Below, piece after piece: positions 1 through 8,357 of a stretch of 20,737 nt of DNA (position 1 is its first letter; each line of letters starts with the position of its first letter). Where the stretch lies: assembly GCA_040904945.1 (NCBI GenBank), contig JBBDSM010000143.1, forward strand, positions 1-20,737, read 5' to 3'. The stretch is from JAWLHJ01 sp040904945 (lineage in GTDB: Bacteria > Gemmatimonadota > Gemmatimonadetes > Longimicrobiales > Gaopeijiaceae). The position numbers were made by a program, and so were the translations under genes. The notes under the pieces were generated by a model. The model was not told where the DNA came from, did no database searches, and saw nothing but the letters and a program-made list of their open reading frames with translations.

Positions 1-2
1 GA

Positions 3-485
3 TCAGCTCCGGAACGCGTGGGGAGCGCGGCGGGCGATGCTGACGAGCCCCCATCCGAGCGCAGCGGCCACGGCGAAGTCGACGATTCCACGCCACGGGT
101 CCGGGAGCGACCGGACGATGAGGATTGCCGTCACGATCGCGCCGGTGCCGAGCCAAGCCCGGATGAGCCGGGGCGCCGGTGCCCCGACGAGCGACAGCCC
201 GTAGAGCGGCGCCAGCAGCTGTAGCCCGAACCGCTCGTCCCTGAGGGCGCAAGCCCGCTCGATGAGCTTCGGCACCCACCGACGCTGGAGCGCAACGACG
301 CCCTCTCCGTAGACCATGACGAAGGTGAGCACCGTGAGGGCCACCCATTGGAGGGGCGCGAGCCCGCCCACGATGGTCTCGATGCCGCGTCCGCCCAGTC
401 GGAAGACCGCGGAGCCGAAAAGCGCCGCCACGCCGGCGAGCGCCCACAGGACCGCGATGTTGCCAGGAGCCATGCGCCGACTCAC
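3..485 (-). CDS. Small four-helix membrane protein of unknown function, last visible gene of the haem operon
   Basis: This encodes 160 residues with four hydrophobic segments at about 8-24, 43-60, 109-124 and 131-149. A basic stretch lies between segments 2 and 3 (about 65-85), containing ALQRRWVPKLIERA. I do not recognise the family. The GTG start overlaps the hemG TGA stop as GTGA, the coupling seen through most of this operon, which is why I prefer it over the ATG at 473. The stop lies 3 bases inside the left edge, so the gene is complete. The position directly after the protoporphyrinogen oxidase gene suggests a haem-related or membrane-anchoring role, but that is inference. It does not look like HemJ, the other four-helix protein of this pathway, because the expected conserved histidine in the first helix is absent. 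Confidence 0.7.
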   Translation of the reverse strand: MSRRMAPGNIAVLWALAGVAALFGSAVFRLGGRGIETIVGGLAPLQWVALTVLTFVMVYGEGVVALQRRWVPKLIERACALRDERFGLQLLAPLYGLSLVGAPAPRLIRAWLGTGAIVTAILIVRSLPDPWRGIVDFAVAAALGWGLVSIARRAPHAFRS

Positions 486-1876
486 CCTTCCTCCGCTGCC
501 GACGCCGCTTCCCGCGGGCGCGAGCGCACGGTCGGGCGATTCCCGAGGCCGTCCATGCCGTACGGATCCGGCGCGGTCGGACCGCCCTTCCCCGCCCGGT
601 CCTTCCCCGCGGCGCTCGTGAGACCGGCGGCCACGCGGGCAGCCTCCCCGAGTCGTCCGGGAAGGCCCGGGCGGGACCACCAGCTTCCCGTCACGATGAG
701 GCCGTCGGGGAGCGCGATCTCGGACAGCCCGCGCCAGCTTACGTCCCAGGCCGGCACCCATTCGTGCTCGGCCGCGAGCGGCTCGGCTACGTAGCCCGTC
801 GTATCCCGGAACTCGCGCACGGCTACCTCGGCCAGAGCACTCGAGGAGAGTCTCGCCACGTCGGGACGGAGGGCCCCGCCGAGGTAGGCCGTGTAGACGT
901 TCTCGCGGGCGAACAGGCTGTCGTTGAACGTGACACCCCTGAGCGCCCGGTCCCGCTCCGTGAACGACACCTGGAAGCCGAGTCCCTTCAAGTCGGTTTC
1001 CGCGTCGAGATGGACGACGCCGAGCGGGTTGTACCTGAGCCCATCGATCACCTCGGACGCACCTGCCGCCACAGGTCGGAGCAGGTCGGCGGCGGCAGGC
1101 GCCGACGTGGCGAGCACCACCTGCCGCGCGTCGAAGGTCTCCGCCCCACCTTCTCCCTCGGTGTGGACGCGCCATCCGGCGCCGCAGCGCTCGAGCTCGG
1201 TGACGGGCATCGACAGACGGACCCGGTCGCCGAGCGCGTCGGCGAGCGCGCGTGGGAGGGTCTCCATGCCGTCCCGAAAAGAGCAGGCGGGCGGCGGGGT
1301 CACGCGTCCACCGCGACGGAGGAGCGGTAGCAGGAGGCTCCGACCGATACCGAGCTCCCGCAGCACGTGCGCCAGCGACAGTCCGACCTCCATGTCGTCG
1401 GGGTCCGAGGCGTAGAGCCCCCCGTACAACGGAGCCACGATGCTCTCGTAGATCTCGTTCCCCAGCTTGCGGCGAAAGAACGTGGAGACGCGCTCCCGAG
1501 GGTCGGGCCCGGCCCGGAGCGGCTCGGCGAGCATGCGCAGCTTGGCGCCGACACTCACGATATCGGACCTCAGGAACGCACCGACGTCGAAGGGCACGAC
1601 GCGCAGTTTTCCCGCCCGGTAGACGAAGAGGTCCAACCCCTTCGGCGCCGTGACGAGCTCGTCTGCGAGATCCAGATCCTCGATCAGCGCCGCCATCGGC
1701 GGTGCCAGGCGCGTCCGTTGGGGACCCCAATCGAGCACCCGCCCGGAGACCTCCGCACTGCGGATTACACCTCCAACTCGGGACGAGGCTTCGAGGATCA
1801 CGAAGTCCTCGCCGGCCTCCTCGAGCCGGCGACCCAGCGCCAGCCCCGTGATGCCCCCACCGACGACGACGATCAT
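482..1876 (-). CDS. hemG: FAD-dependent protoporphyrinogen/coproporphyrinogen oxidase, HemY type
   Basis: The 464-residue flavoprotein is expected to oxidise protoporphyrinogen IX to protoporphyrin IX, or coproporphyrinogen III to coproporphyrin III if the organism uses the coproporphyrin route. The protein begins directly at the dinucleotide-binding strand: MIVVVGGGITGL at residues 1-12 contains the glycine motif, and Glu29 ends the second strand (VILEASSRVGG). The usual C-terminal FAD-contact region (VTGSWW followed by a glycine/alanine helix) is present and is followed by about 40 residues of low-complexity tail. No transmembrane helix is evident. The symbol hemY is equally used for this FAD family; it is unrelated to the short flavodoxin-like HemG of E. 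coli. The ATG lies 1 nt after the hemH stop, and the stop overlaps the next gene's GTG. Sequence alone does not settle which porphyrinogen is the substrate. Confidence 0.9.
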   Translation of the reverse strand: MIVVVGGGITGLALGRRLEEAGEDFVILEASSRVGGVIRSAEVSGRVLDWGPQRTRLAPPMAALIEDLDLADELVTAPKGLDLFVYRAGKLRVVPFDVGAFLRSDIVSVGAKLRMLAEPLRAGPDPRERVSTFFRRKLGNEIYESIVAPLYGGLYASDPDDMEVGLSLAHVLRELGIGRSLLLPLLRRGGRVTPPPACSFRDGMETLPRALADALGDRVRLSMPVTELERCGAGWRVHTEGEGGAETFDARQVVLATSAPAAADLLRPVAAGASEVIDGLRYNPLGVVHLDAETDLKGLGFQVSFTERDRALRGVTFNDSLFARENVYTAYLGGALRPDVARLSSSALAEVAVREFRDTTGYVAEPLAAEHEWVPAWDVSWRGLSEIALPDGLIVTGSWWSRPGLPGRLGEAARVAAGLTSAAGKDRAGKGGPTAPDPYGMDGLGNRPTVRSRPREAASAAEEG

Positions 1877-1877
1877 G

Positions 1878-2960
1878 CTACGACGACGTCGCGTAGGGGC
1901 TGGGCGGAAGATCCCGCGCGCCGTTCGTGCACCAGATGTCCGCGTCCGGCGCGCACCGGCACGGAGCGAGCGGTGGGGTCGCGTCGGCGGGACCGGAAAC
2001 GAGCCCCTCGACGAGATCTCCGAGAAAGCGGGCGAAGCCCGGCGCGTCGTGCGGAACGGGCACCCGGTGGAACTCCTTGCCGAGCCCTTCGACGAACGCC
2101 CTCAGCTCGTGGTCGAGCTCCGCGAGCGTCTCGGACTGCTCGTGCATGAACGAGATCGGCACGACGACGAGCCGGCGCTCGGACGCCTCCTGAATGCGGT
2201 CCTCGTTGTCGGGCTGGGTCCAGGCGATGCGCCGGTTCGTGTGGTTCTGGAAGCCTACGCCGTACCGCTCCGTCCCGAGCGCCAGGGCGATGTCCCGACA
2301 CTGCTCCTCGACGTAGCGATCGTAGCGGTTCCCCTCGTCCAGATACTTGATGGGCGTTCCGTGGACGGAGAAGTAGAGCAGCGTATCCGGATCGGTGACG
2401 TCGAGCCCTTGGGCATCGGCGAACGAGCGGATGTTGTCGATGCGGAGCCGCACGTAGTCGGGGTGGTGATGCCATCCCGACACCCCCGCGAAGCGTGGGC
2501 TCCACCCCTCCTCGTCCAACGCCGCACGCACCGACTCCAGCGCCGCGACCGTGGTCGACTGTCCGCAAATGGGATACACGGGCACCGCGACCAACGTCTC
2601 GACCCCGTCCGCCCGAGCGGCGCGCACCGCCTCCGCGATGGTCGGGTCCGTGAACTGGTAGGCGGTATAGCTCCGGACGTCCCACCCGCGCGCGGCCAAC
2701 TCCCGCTCGAGCCCTTCGGCCTGGGCCTCAGCCTGACGGTTCAGGGGCGAGCCGCCTATGGCCTCGTACTCCTCGATGAGCCCGGGCGCCCGGTCGGCCG
2801 CGAGCTGCTTCGCCCTCGCCCGTCCCGATTCGCTCGGCTCGAGGCCGGCGTTCTGCAGGAAGATCCGTTCGAGGAACGGCTCGACCTTCTCGAGGACCGG
2901 CTCGTCCGGCTCCCCGAAGTTGATGACGAGGACTCCGACCTTCTCCGACGCTACGCTCAT
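1878..2960 (-). CDS. hemH: Ferrochelatase, probably with a [2Fe-2S] cluster
   Basis: The 360-residue protein inserts ferrous iron into protoporphyrin IX or coproporphyrin III. The catalytic histidine is His200 in FSVHGTP, and the acidic partner is Glu277 in HEQSETLAELD. N-terminal GVLVINFGEPDEP and IGGSPLN (about 69-74) are ferrochelatase hallmarks. Four cysteines are placed as in cluster-bearing ferrochelatases: Cys132 inside the fold (VYPICGQST) and Cys334, Cys336 and Cys344 in the C-terminal tail (CRC, then WC). Phe15 sits at the position that is Tyr in Bacillus coproporphyrin ferrochelatase and, as I recall, Phe in actinobacterial enzymes, so the substrate is left open. The ATG overlaps the hemE TGA as ATGA, which decides the start although the frame is open further upstream. 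Confidence 0.95.
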   Translation of the reverse strand: MSVASEKVGVLVINFGEPDEPVLEKVEPFLERIFLQNAGLEPSESGRARAKQLAADRAPGLIEEYEAIGGSPLNRQAEAQAEGLERELAARGWDVRSYTAYQFTDPTIAEAVRAARADGVETLVAVPVYPICGQSTTVAALESVRAALDEEGWSPRFAGVSGWHHHPDYVRLRIDNIRSFADAQGLDVTDPDTLLYFSVHGTPIKYLDEGNRYDRYVEEQCRDIALALGTERYGVGFQNHTNRRIAWTQPDNEDRIQEASERRLVVVPISFMHEQSETLAELDHELRAFVEGLGKEFHRVPVPHDAPGFARFLGDLVEGLVSGPADATPPLAPCRCAPDADIWCTNGARDLPPSPYATSS

Positions 2961-4024
2961 GATCCGTGCCCCACGGTCCGCGACGCGTGCAGCCGAGCCG
3001 ATGTCTCGTGCACGCGGTCGACGAGGAAGGCCACGCGGTCCGGATCGGTGGTCCGGTGGATGCCGTGGCCGAGATTGAAGATGTGCGCGGCGGCCGAGGA
3101 CCCCTCCTCGATGACCGAGTCGATCGCAGCGCCGAGTTCGTCCCGCGGGGCGAAGAGCGCAGCGGGATCGAGGTTGCCCTGGAGGACGGCGTCCGGTCCC
3201 AATCGGCGCGCCGCCTCGGAAAGCGGCAGTGTCCAGTCGATGGCCATGACGTCGGAGCCGACCTCCTGGGCCGCCTCCAACAGGGTGGCTCCGCCGTTGG
3301 CGAAATAGATGATCGGACGATCGACCTCGGCCCTCACTCGCTCGACGGTCCGCTGCAGCACGGGAAGCGCGAAGCGGCGGTAGCTGTCCGGGGCCAGCAG
3401 TCCGACCCACGAGTCGAAAAGCATGAGCGCGTCCACGCCCGCCCGGGCCTGGGCGACGAGGTACCGGGCCATGCTCTCGCCGAGCAGGTCAAGCAGGCGT
3501 CCAGCGGCTTCGGGCTCGGCCCTGAGGAAGCTCCGCGCCTCCATGAAGTCCTTGGATCCGCCCCCCTCGACGAGGTAGCAGAACAGCGTGAAGGGCGCGC
3601 CGGCGAAGGCGATCAGCGCGCGGTCTTCCTCGAGCTCCGCACGCACCAGCCGAATCGCCTCGAGCACGAACGGCGTCCCTTCCTCCGGGTCGAGGGCCCG
3701 CAGCGCGTCGGCGTCCTTGGCGGACCGCACCGGGGATTCGATGACGGGCCCGGGATCGAAGTCCATGGCGACGCCCATCCCCTCGAGCGGCGTCATGATG
3801 TCCGCAAAGAGGATCGACGCATCCAGCGGGAATCGCCGCATGGGCTGAAGCGTGATCTCCGCGGCGAGATCGGGCGTCTTCGTGGCGGTCAGGAAGTCCA
3901 CCTTCTCACGGAGGGCCCGATATTCGGGGAGGTACCTGCCCGCCTGGCGCATGACCCAGACCGGCGCGTGCGGACCGCGCTCCCCCCGGCAGGCCCGCTC
4001 GAACAGCGTCTTCCCCTCAGGCAC
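2957..4024 (-). CDS. hemE: Uroporphyrinogen III decarboxylase
   Basis: The 355-residue cytosolic enzyme removes four carboxyl groups from uroporphyrinogen III to give coproporphyrinogen III. The family signature PVWVMRQAGRYLPEY occupies residues 21-35 and holds the two substrate arginines (Arg26 and Arg30). Asp75 in LFADIMTP is the catalytic aspartate equivalent. GNLDPAALFAP and the late FNLGHGI histidine motif are also present. The start is GTG at 4024: it lies 6 nt after a full GAGGAGG ribosome site, and the protein then begins close to the family's normal N-terminus (PEGKTLFERA). The start overlaps the end of hemL by 8 nt and the stop overlaps the hemH start by 4 nt, so translation is probably coupled on both sides. 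Confidence 0.97.
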   Translation of the reverse strand: MPEGKTLFERACRGERGPHAPVWVMRQAGRYLPEYRALREKVDFLTATKTPDLAAEITLQPMRRFPLDASILFADIMTPLEGMGVAMDFDPGPVIESPVRSAKDADALRALDPEEGTPFVLEAIRLVRAELEEDRALIAFAGAPFTLFCYLVEGGGSKDFMEARSFLRAEPEAAGRLLDLLGESMARYLVAQARAGVDALMLFDSWVGLLAPDSYRRFALPVLQRTVERVRAEVDRPIIYFANGGATLLEAAQEVGSDVMAIDWTLPLSEAARRLGPDAVLQGNLDPAALFAPRDELGAAIDSVIEEGSSAAAHIFNLGHGIHRTTDPDRVAFLVDRVHETSARLHASRTVGHGS

Positions 4025-5336
4025 CGGACACCTCCTCGGCCAGAATCTCCTCCGCGGCCGCGAGCGTCCGCTCGACGTCCTCGGGCGTGTGGGCGTACGA
4101 CCAGAACCAGGCCTCGAACGGGCTCGGCGGCAGGTGGATCCCGCGGTCGAGCATCCCGTGGAAGAAGCGGTTGAAGCGCTCCCGGTCCGAGGCCGCCGCC
4201 GACGGCCAATCGACCACCGGCGAATCGGAGAAGAAGAGCGAGCCCATGCCTCCGGACCGATTCCACTGGAGCGGCAGGCCCAGCCGACCGCCGAGGTCGT
4301 GGAAGCCCTGGTCGAACATGGAGCCCAACCGCTCCAGGTGGTCGAACACGCCCGCTTCCTCACGGAGATACCGGAGCGTCGCGAGTCCGGCCGCCACGGC
4401 GAGGGGGTTCCCGGACAGCGTGCCGGCCTGATAGACCGGCCCGTCGGGCGCGATCATGCGCATGAGATCTTCGCGTCCTCCATAGGCGCCAACGGGGAGC
4501 CCGCCGCCGATCACCTTGCCGAGCGTGGTCAGGTCGGGCGTCACGCCGTACCGGGCCTGCGCCCCGCCGTAGGCGACGCGGAAGCCGGTCATGACCTCGT
4601 CGAAGATGAGGAGGGCTCCGCACGACGCGGTGAGATCGCGCAGCGCCTCGAGAAATCCTTCCTCGGGCGGGATACACCCCATGTTGCCGGAGACGGGCTC
4701 GACGATGACGGCGGCAATCTCACCGTCGTGCGCGTCGAAGAGGGCCTCGACGGACGCCGCATCGTTGAACTCGGCTACGAGCGAATCGGCTACGGTGCCG
4801 GCGGGCACGCCGGGGCTCGACGGAACCCCGAGGGTGGCCGCACCCGATCCGGCCTCCACCAGGAAGGCGTCGCCGTGGCCGTGGTAGCCGCCCCGGAACT
4901 TCACGATCCGGTCGCGGCCGGTGGCCGCCCGCGCGAGGCGAATGGCGCTCATCGTCGCCTCGGTGCCCGAATTCACCATGCGCACGACCTCGACGCTCGG
5001 CACGCAGGACACGATCTCCTCGGCGAGATCGATCTCGCCTTCGGTCGGCGTTCCGAACGACGTCCCCCGCTCCACCGCTTCCCCGAGCGCACGCCGCACG
5101 GTCGGGTGCGCGTGACCGAGCACCATGACCCCCCACGACCCGATGTAGTCCAGGAGCTGGTTGCCGTCGACGTCCTCGAGGAACGCGCCTCTGGCCGACC
5201 GAACGAACCGGGGGGTGCCGCCGACCCCCTTGAACGCCCGTACGGGGCTGTTCACCCCGCCCGGGATCGTCTTGCGGGCGCGCTCGAGAAGCCCGGCGCT
5301 CCGGCCCGGCTCACGATTCGTCTGCTCATCACTCAC
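4017..5336 (-). CDS. hemL: Glutamate-1-semialdehyde 2,1-aminomutase
   Basis: The 439-residue PLP enzyme converts glutamate-1-semialdehyde, the product of HemA, to 5-aminolevulinate. Lys274 in TTLGKVIGGGLPVG is the Schiff-base lysine and Asp246 in LLIFDEVMTGFR contacts the cofactor nitrogen. NSGTEATMSAIRLAR (about 122-136) and GGYHGHGD (149-156) are the phosphate-binding and aminomutase-typical segments. KTIPGGVNSPVRAF near residue 22 is the usual HemL N-terminus. The start is GTG at 5336, forming a GTGA overlap with the hemD stop; AAGGGGG lies about 8 nt upstream. With hemA in the same operon this confirms the C5 route to haem. The length is normal for the family. Confidence 0.97.
   Translation of the reverse strand: MSDEQTNREPGRSAGLLERARKTIPGGVNSPVRAFKGVGGTPRFVRSARGAFLEDVDGNQLLDYIGSWGVMVLGHAHPTVRRALGEAVERGTSFGTPTEGEIDLAEEIVSCVPSVEVVRMVNSGTEATMSAIRLARAATGRDRIVKFRGGYHGHGDAFLVEAGSGAATLGVPSSPGVPAGTVADSLVAEFNDAASVEALFDAHDGEIAAVIVEPVSGNMGCIPPEEGFLEALRDLTASCGALLIFDEVMTGFRVAYGGAQARYGVTPDLTTLGKVIGGGLPVGAYGGREDLMRMIAPDGPVYQAGTLSGNPLAVAAGLATLRYLREEAGVFDHLERLGSMFDQGFHDLGGRLGLPLQWNRSGGMGSLFFSDSPVVDWPSAAASDRERFNRFFHGMLDRGIHLPPSPFEAWFWSYAHTPEDVERTLAAAEEILAEEVSGA
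4031..4037 (-). promoter_or_regulatory. Strong ribosome binding site that sets the hemE GTG start
   Basis: GAGGAGG on the minus strand lies inside the last codons of hemL, 6 nt upstream of the GTG at 4024. It is the best Shine-Dalgarno match in the operon. It selects the GTG start over the long open frame upstream. Confidence 0.75.
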
Positions 5337-6112
5337 GATACAGCCCCCTTCCCTTGTTCGATGCACGAAACGCATGCGTCCACGAGACCGTCGAGACCCG
5401 GCGGAACGGCCGTGGCGATCCTGCCCTCGTCGACTCCGGAGTCGGTCAGCGTCCGCGTCGTCGACGGCCCGATGGCGGCGACCCCGGCCCGGCCGAGCGC
5501 CCCCGGCCATTCGGGCGAGAGCGTCGCCACGAGGGCCCGAACGGCCGAGGGGCTCGCGAAGGCCACGGCGTCGACGCCGCGCCCGAGGTCCGCGCGCACG
5601 CTCCGGCGCTCCGGTGGGCGAGCCACGGTCCGGTACGCCTCGACCCGGTCCACGCAGGCCCCAAGGGACGTCATCTCTTCCTCGATCGTGTCGCCGGCCA
5701 GCGAACCCGCGGGGAAGAGGACCCGCGCGCCATCGAGCACGGCTTCATCGGACACCGCCTCGATCAGGGCGCGCGCGTCGCTCGTACCGGTCACGTCGAC
5801 CCTCCATCCCCACCCTCGCAGCACCGACGCCGTAGCCGCGCCGACCGCAGCGACCCCGACCCCCTCCGGGACGTCGTCACCGCGGCCCAGCGGCTCGACC
5901 GCACGGGCGCTCGTGACCACCACCCAGTCGTAGGCACCTGCCCGCACGTTCCGTCGCGCGCGCTCGATGGGTTCGGAGTCATGCGGGGCTTCGAACGAGA
6001 GCGTGGGCCACACCAGCACCTTCGCACCTTCGGCGCGAAGCTTCTCTGTGAGGGGATCGTCCGGAGCCCCGTCACGCGTCGTCGCCACCACCCGGCCCGA
6101 GAGCCGGCTCAT
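5333..6112 (-). CDS. hemD: Uroporphyrinogen III synthase
   Basis: The 259-residue protein closes hydroxymethylbilane with inversion of ring D to give uroporphyrinogen III. The family is poorly conserved, but its recurring landmarks are all present in order: GRVVATTR at the N-terminus, DWVVVTSARAVEPL (about 64-77), AAVGAATASVL, VEAYRTV in the middle, AFASPSAVRAL and AAIGPSTTRTL in the second lobe. The two-lobe layout and the length fit. The ATG at 6112 overlaps the hemC TGA as ATGA; the frame is open for 13 more codons upstream, but those lie inside hemC. The stop overlaps the hemL GTG by 4 nt. The position between hemC and hemL supports the call strongly. Confidence 0.93.
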   Translation of the reverse strand: MSRLSGRVVATTRDGAPDDPLTEKLRAEGAKVLVWPTLSFEAPHDSEPIERARRNVRAGAYDWVVVTSARAVEPLGRGDDVPEGVGVAAVGAATASVLRGWGWRVDVTGTSDARALIEAVSDEAVLDGARVLFPAGSLAGDTIEEEMTSLGACVDRVEAYRTVARPPERRSVRADLGRGVDAVAFASPSAVRALVATLSPEWPGALGRAGVAAIGPSTTRTLTDSGVDEGRIATAVPPGLDGLVDACVSCIEQGKGAVS

Positions 6113-7062
6113 CGCCCGCTGTCCGGCGTCCTCGGGGGCGGTCCCGCCCACCCTACGCCACGCAGCGACGGAAGCCCGAGCTGCTCCAGGAGCGCCGACG
6201 CCAGCGCCACGCCGAGAACGGACGGATCATCGTCCGTCGACCCGGCTCGTGCGTCGCGGACGACCCCGGAGGGTCCGACGACGGCGCCATCCACGGTCAC
6301 CGAGCCGTCGGCGGAAGTGCGTGCGAGCACGCCCACCGGCGCCTGGCATCCGGCTTCGAGTCGACGAAGGCACGCGCGTTCCACCTCGATGGCGAGGTGG
6401 GTCGGGCCGTGGTCGAGCCGTGCCGTCACGTCACGCAACCGCGCATCGTCTCCACGGATCTGAAGCGCCAGGGCACCCTGGGAGGCCGCCGGCAGCATGA
6501 CGGCGGGGTCGAGCATCTCCGTCGCCCGATCCGAAAGGCCGAGCCGAGCCAGCCCCGCGGCGGCGAGGACGACCGCGTCGACCGCGCCATCCTCGGCGGC
6601 CCTCAGCCGCGTCGGCACGTTGCCGCGCTGATCCTTCAGCGTGAGATCCGGCCGCGCGAGGGCGAGGAACCCCTTCCGTCTCGGACTCGACGTGCCCACC
6701 GTGGCGCCATCAGGAAGGGCAGCGAGGCCGCCATGCCTGCTCACCAGAACGTCGCGGGGGTCCTCACGCTCCGGGATCGCGCCGAGCACCAGCCCGTCGG
6801 GCATCGCGGTCGCGAGATCCTTGCAGGAGTGCACCGCGAGGTCGATCCGGCCGTCGAGGAGCGCGTCCTCGATCTCCTTGGTGAAGAACGCCTGCCCGTG
6901 CTCCGGCCCCAGCGGAACGTCCTGGATCACGTCTCCCGACGTCTTGATCTCGACGAGCTCGATCTCCAGTCCAGGATTGAGCGCCCGCAACCTGTCCGCC
7001 ACCCACCCCGACTGCGTGAGCGCGAGCCGGGAGCCGCGGGTGCCGAGACGCACGGCGCTCAT
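6109..7062 (-). CDS. hemC: Porphobilinogen deaminase (hydroxymethylbilane synthase)
   Basis: The 317-residue enzyme polymerises four porphobilinogens into hydroxymethylbilane. Cys239 in RLEAGCQAPVG is the residue that carries the dipyrromethane cofactor. The N-terminal RLGTRGSRLALTQS motif (5-18), EIKTSGD (38-44), VHSCKDLAT with catalytic Asp82, and TSSPRRKGFL (124-133) are all present. The substrate loop reads HSCKD, where HSMKD is usual, and KDLAT where KDLPT is usual; both changes are conservative. The ATG at 7062 overlaps the hemA stop as ATGA, and the stop overlaps hemD likewise. The C-terminal proline/glycine-rich tail is slightly longer than the core domain needs. Confidence 0.97.
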   Translation of the reverse strand: MSAVRLGTRGSRLALTQSGWVADRLRALNPGLEIELVEIKTSGDVIQDVPLGPEHGQAFFTKEIEDALLDGRIDLAVHSCKDLATAMPDGLVLGAIPEREDPRDVLVSRHGGLAALPDGATVGTSSPRRKGFLALARPDLTLKDQRGNVPTRLRAAEDGAVDAVVLAAAGLARLGLSDRATEMLDPAVMLPAASQGALALQIRGDDARLRDVTARLDHGPTHLAIEVERACLRRLEAGCQAPVGVLARTSADGSVTVDGAVVGPSGVVRDARAGSTDDDPSVLGVALASALLEQLGLPSLRGVGWAGPPPRTPDSGR

Positions 7063-8357
7063 TTCGACCCCCGTGGCTGGCCGCCGTCGTCGGGGTCTAC
7101 ACCGAAGAGCGCCGGCGCGGCATCGAGGAGGAAACGGCCCTCGGGGCTCTCGGGGTCGGCTTCGCGCAGCGCGAGCGTTGGCGGGTGCAGCAAGGTGCGC
7201 GCGAGGGAGCGGGCCAGGAGGCGCATCTGTTCCTTCTCCTCGTCGCTCCGTCCTTGTCCGAAGCGCTCGGCCTCGGACTTCGCCAGATCGAGCACTTGAC
7301 GACGCACGGCTTTCAAAACGTCGACGCTCCGGCGTGAGCGCATCCAGAGCGCAAAGGTCTCCGCCTGATCGCGCACGATGGCCTCGGCCCTCGGCACCTG
7401 CGCCGCGCGAGCCGCGCGAGCAGACTCGACACGCTCGAACACGTGGTCCAGGTCGAAGAGCGTCACGCCGGGAACCTCCGCCAGCGCCGGATCGAAGTTC
7501 CGCGGATGGGCGAGGTCCAGGAAGCGGACGGGTCGGGCCTCCGACGGGCGGGCCTGCGCTCTCATCATATCGGCGGTCACCAGCCACTCGCCCGCGGTGA
7601 CCGCACCCACGACCAGATCGGACCCAGCCAGGAGCTCGGGCAACCGGTCGAGACCGACACCCATGCCGCCGAGCGGAATGGCGACTTCCCTGGCCGTCTC
7701 CTCCGTCCGGTTGGCGACGACGAGCGTCCCGACCCCGGACTTCCGCAGGAGACGCGCCATGAGGCCACCGGTCTCTCCCGCGCCGATCACGAGCGCCCGA
7801 ACGTCACCGAGCGACCCCATCTCGCGCTCGACCATCTTCAGCGATGCGCTGGCCAGGGAAGCCGCGCCGCGCCCGATGTCCGTCTCGGTCCGGACCTTCT
7901 TCCCGGTGGCCAGCGCCATCTCGAACACGCGGTGCAATATCGGGCCCTTGCTCGTCATCGCGAGGGGATGGTGTGCCGCCTCCCGGACCTGACCGAGGAT
8001 CTGCGCCTCGCCATGCACCACGGAGTCGAGACCCGACGCGACCCGGAACAGGTGTCGCACCGCGATCGAACCTCGGAGCGCGTAGATGTGCGACCGGAGC
8101 TCTTCGCTGGGAACCCCCGTCCGACGTGCGAGCAAGCGCACGAGCAGCTTGAGCGCTCGCTCGGCATCCCGAGCGACGCAATAGAGCTCGAGCCGGCCAC
8201 AGGTCGCGAGCGGGACCGCCTCTTCGAGCACGCCACGCTCGGTCAGCAACGCTCCGAGCGCGGCGTAAACCTCGTCGAGGTCCACGTGCATGCGCTCACG
8301 AACCCGCGTGGGGGCGACCGATTGGCTGGTGCCGACCACGAAGAGCTCCATGGTCAT
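7059..8357 (-). CDS. hemA: Glutamyl-tRNA reductase
   Basis: The 432-residue NADPH enzyme reduces glutamyl-tRNA(Glu) to glutamate-1-semialdehyde, the first committed step of C5 haem synthesis. The nucleophilic cysteine is Cys53 in PLATCGRLELY; the usual motif is TCNR, so Asn is replaced by Gly here. GLDSVVHGEAQILGQVREA (about 108-126) is the family signature, and VRTETDIGRGAASLA the linker before the Rossmann domain with VIGAGETGGLMA. The late helices form the dimerisation domain. HemA is a common point of haem feedback by protein turnover, but nothing in the sequence demonstrates that here. The start overlaps the hemB stop by 4 nt (ATGA); a second ATG two codons in is an alternative. Confidence 0.97.
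   Translation of the reverse strand: MTMELFVVGTSQSVAPTRVRERMHVDLDEVYAALGALLTERGVLEEAVPLATCGRLELYCVARDAERALKLLVRLLARRTGVPSEELRSHIYALRGSIAVRHLFRVASGLDSVVHGEAQILGQVREAAHHPLAMTSKGPILHRVFEMALATGKKVRTETDIGRGAASLASASLKMVEREMGSLGDVRALVIGAGETGGLMARLLRKSGVGTLVVANRTEETAREVAIPLGGMGVGLDRLPELLAGSDLVVGAVTAGEWLVTADMMRAQARPSEARPVRFLDLAHPRNFDPALAEVPGVTLFDLDHVFERVESARAARAAQVPRAEAIVRDQAETFALWMRSRRSVDVLKAVRRQVLDLAKSEAERFGQGRSDEEKEQMRLLARSLARTLLHPPTLALREADPESPEGRFLLDAAPALFGVDPDDGGQPRGSK

Noticed and set aside
3..485. Idea that the terminal small membrane protein is HemJ
   Set aside because: It has four helices like HemJ, but lacks the expected first-helix histidine pattern, and a FAD-type oxidase is already encoded next to it.
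1650..3308. A 552-codon plus-strand open frame opposite hemG, hemH and hemE
   Set aside because: It is antisense to clear haem genes, has low-complexity Arg/Ala/Ser composition and no motif.
3852..5933. A 693-codon open frame on the plus strand, antisense to hemE, hemL and hemD
   Set aside because: It is Arg/Gly/Pro/Ala-rich with no domain and lies opposite three certain genes. Such long antisense frames are expected from GC-rich third codon positions.
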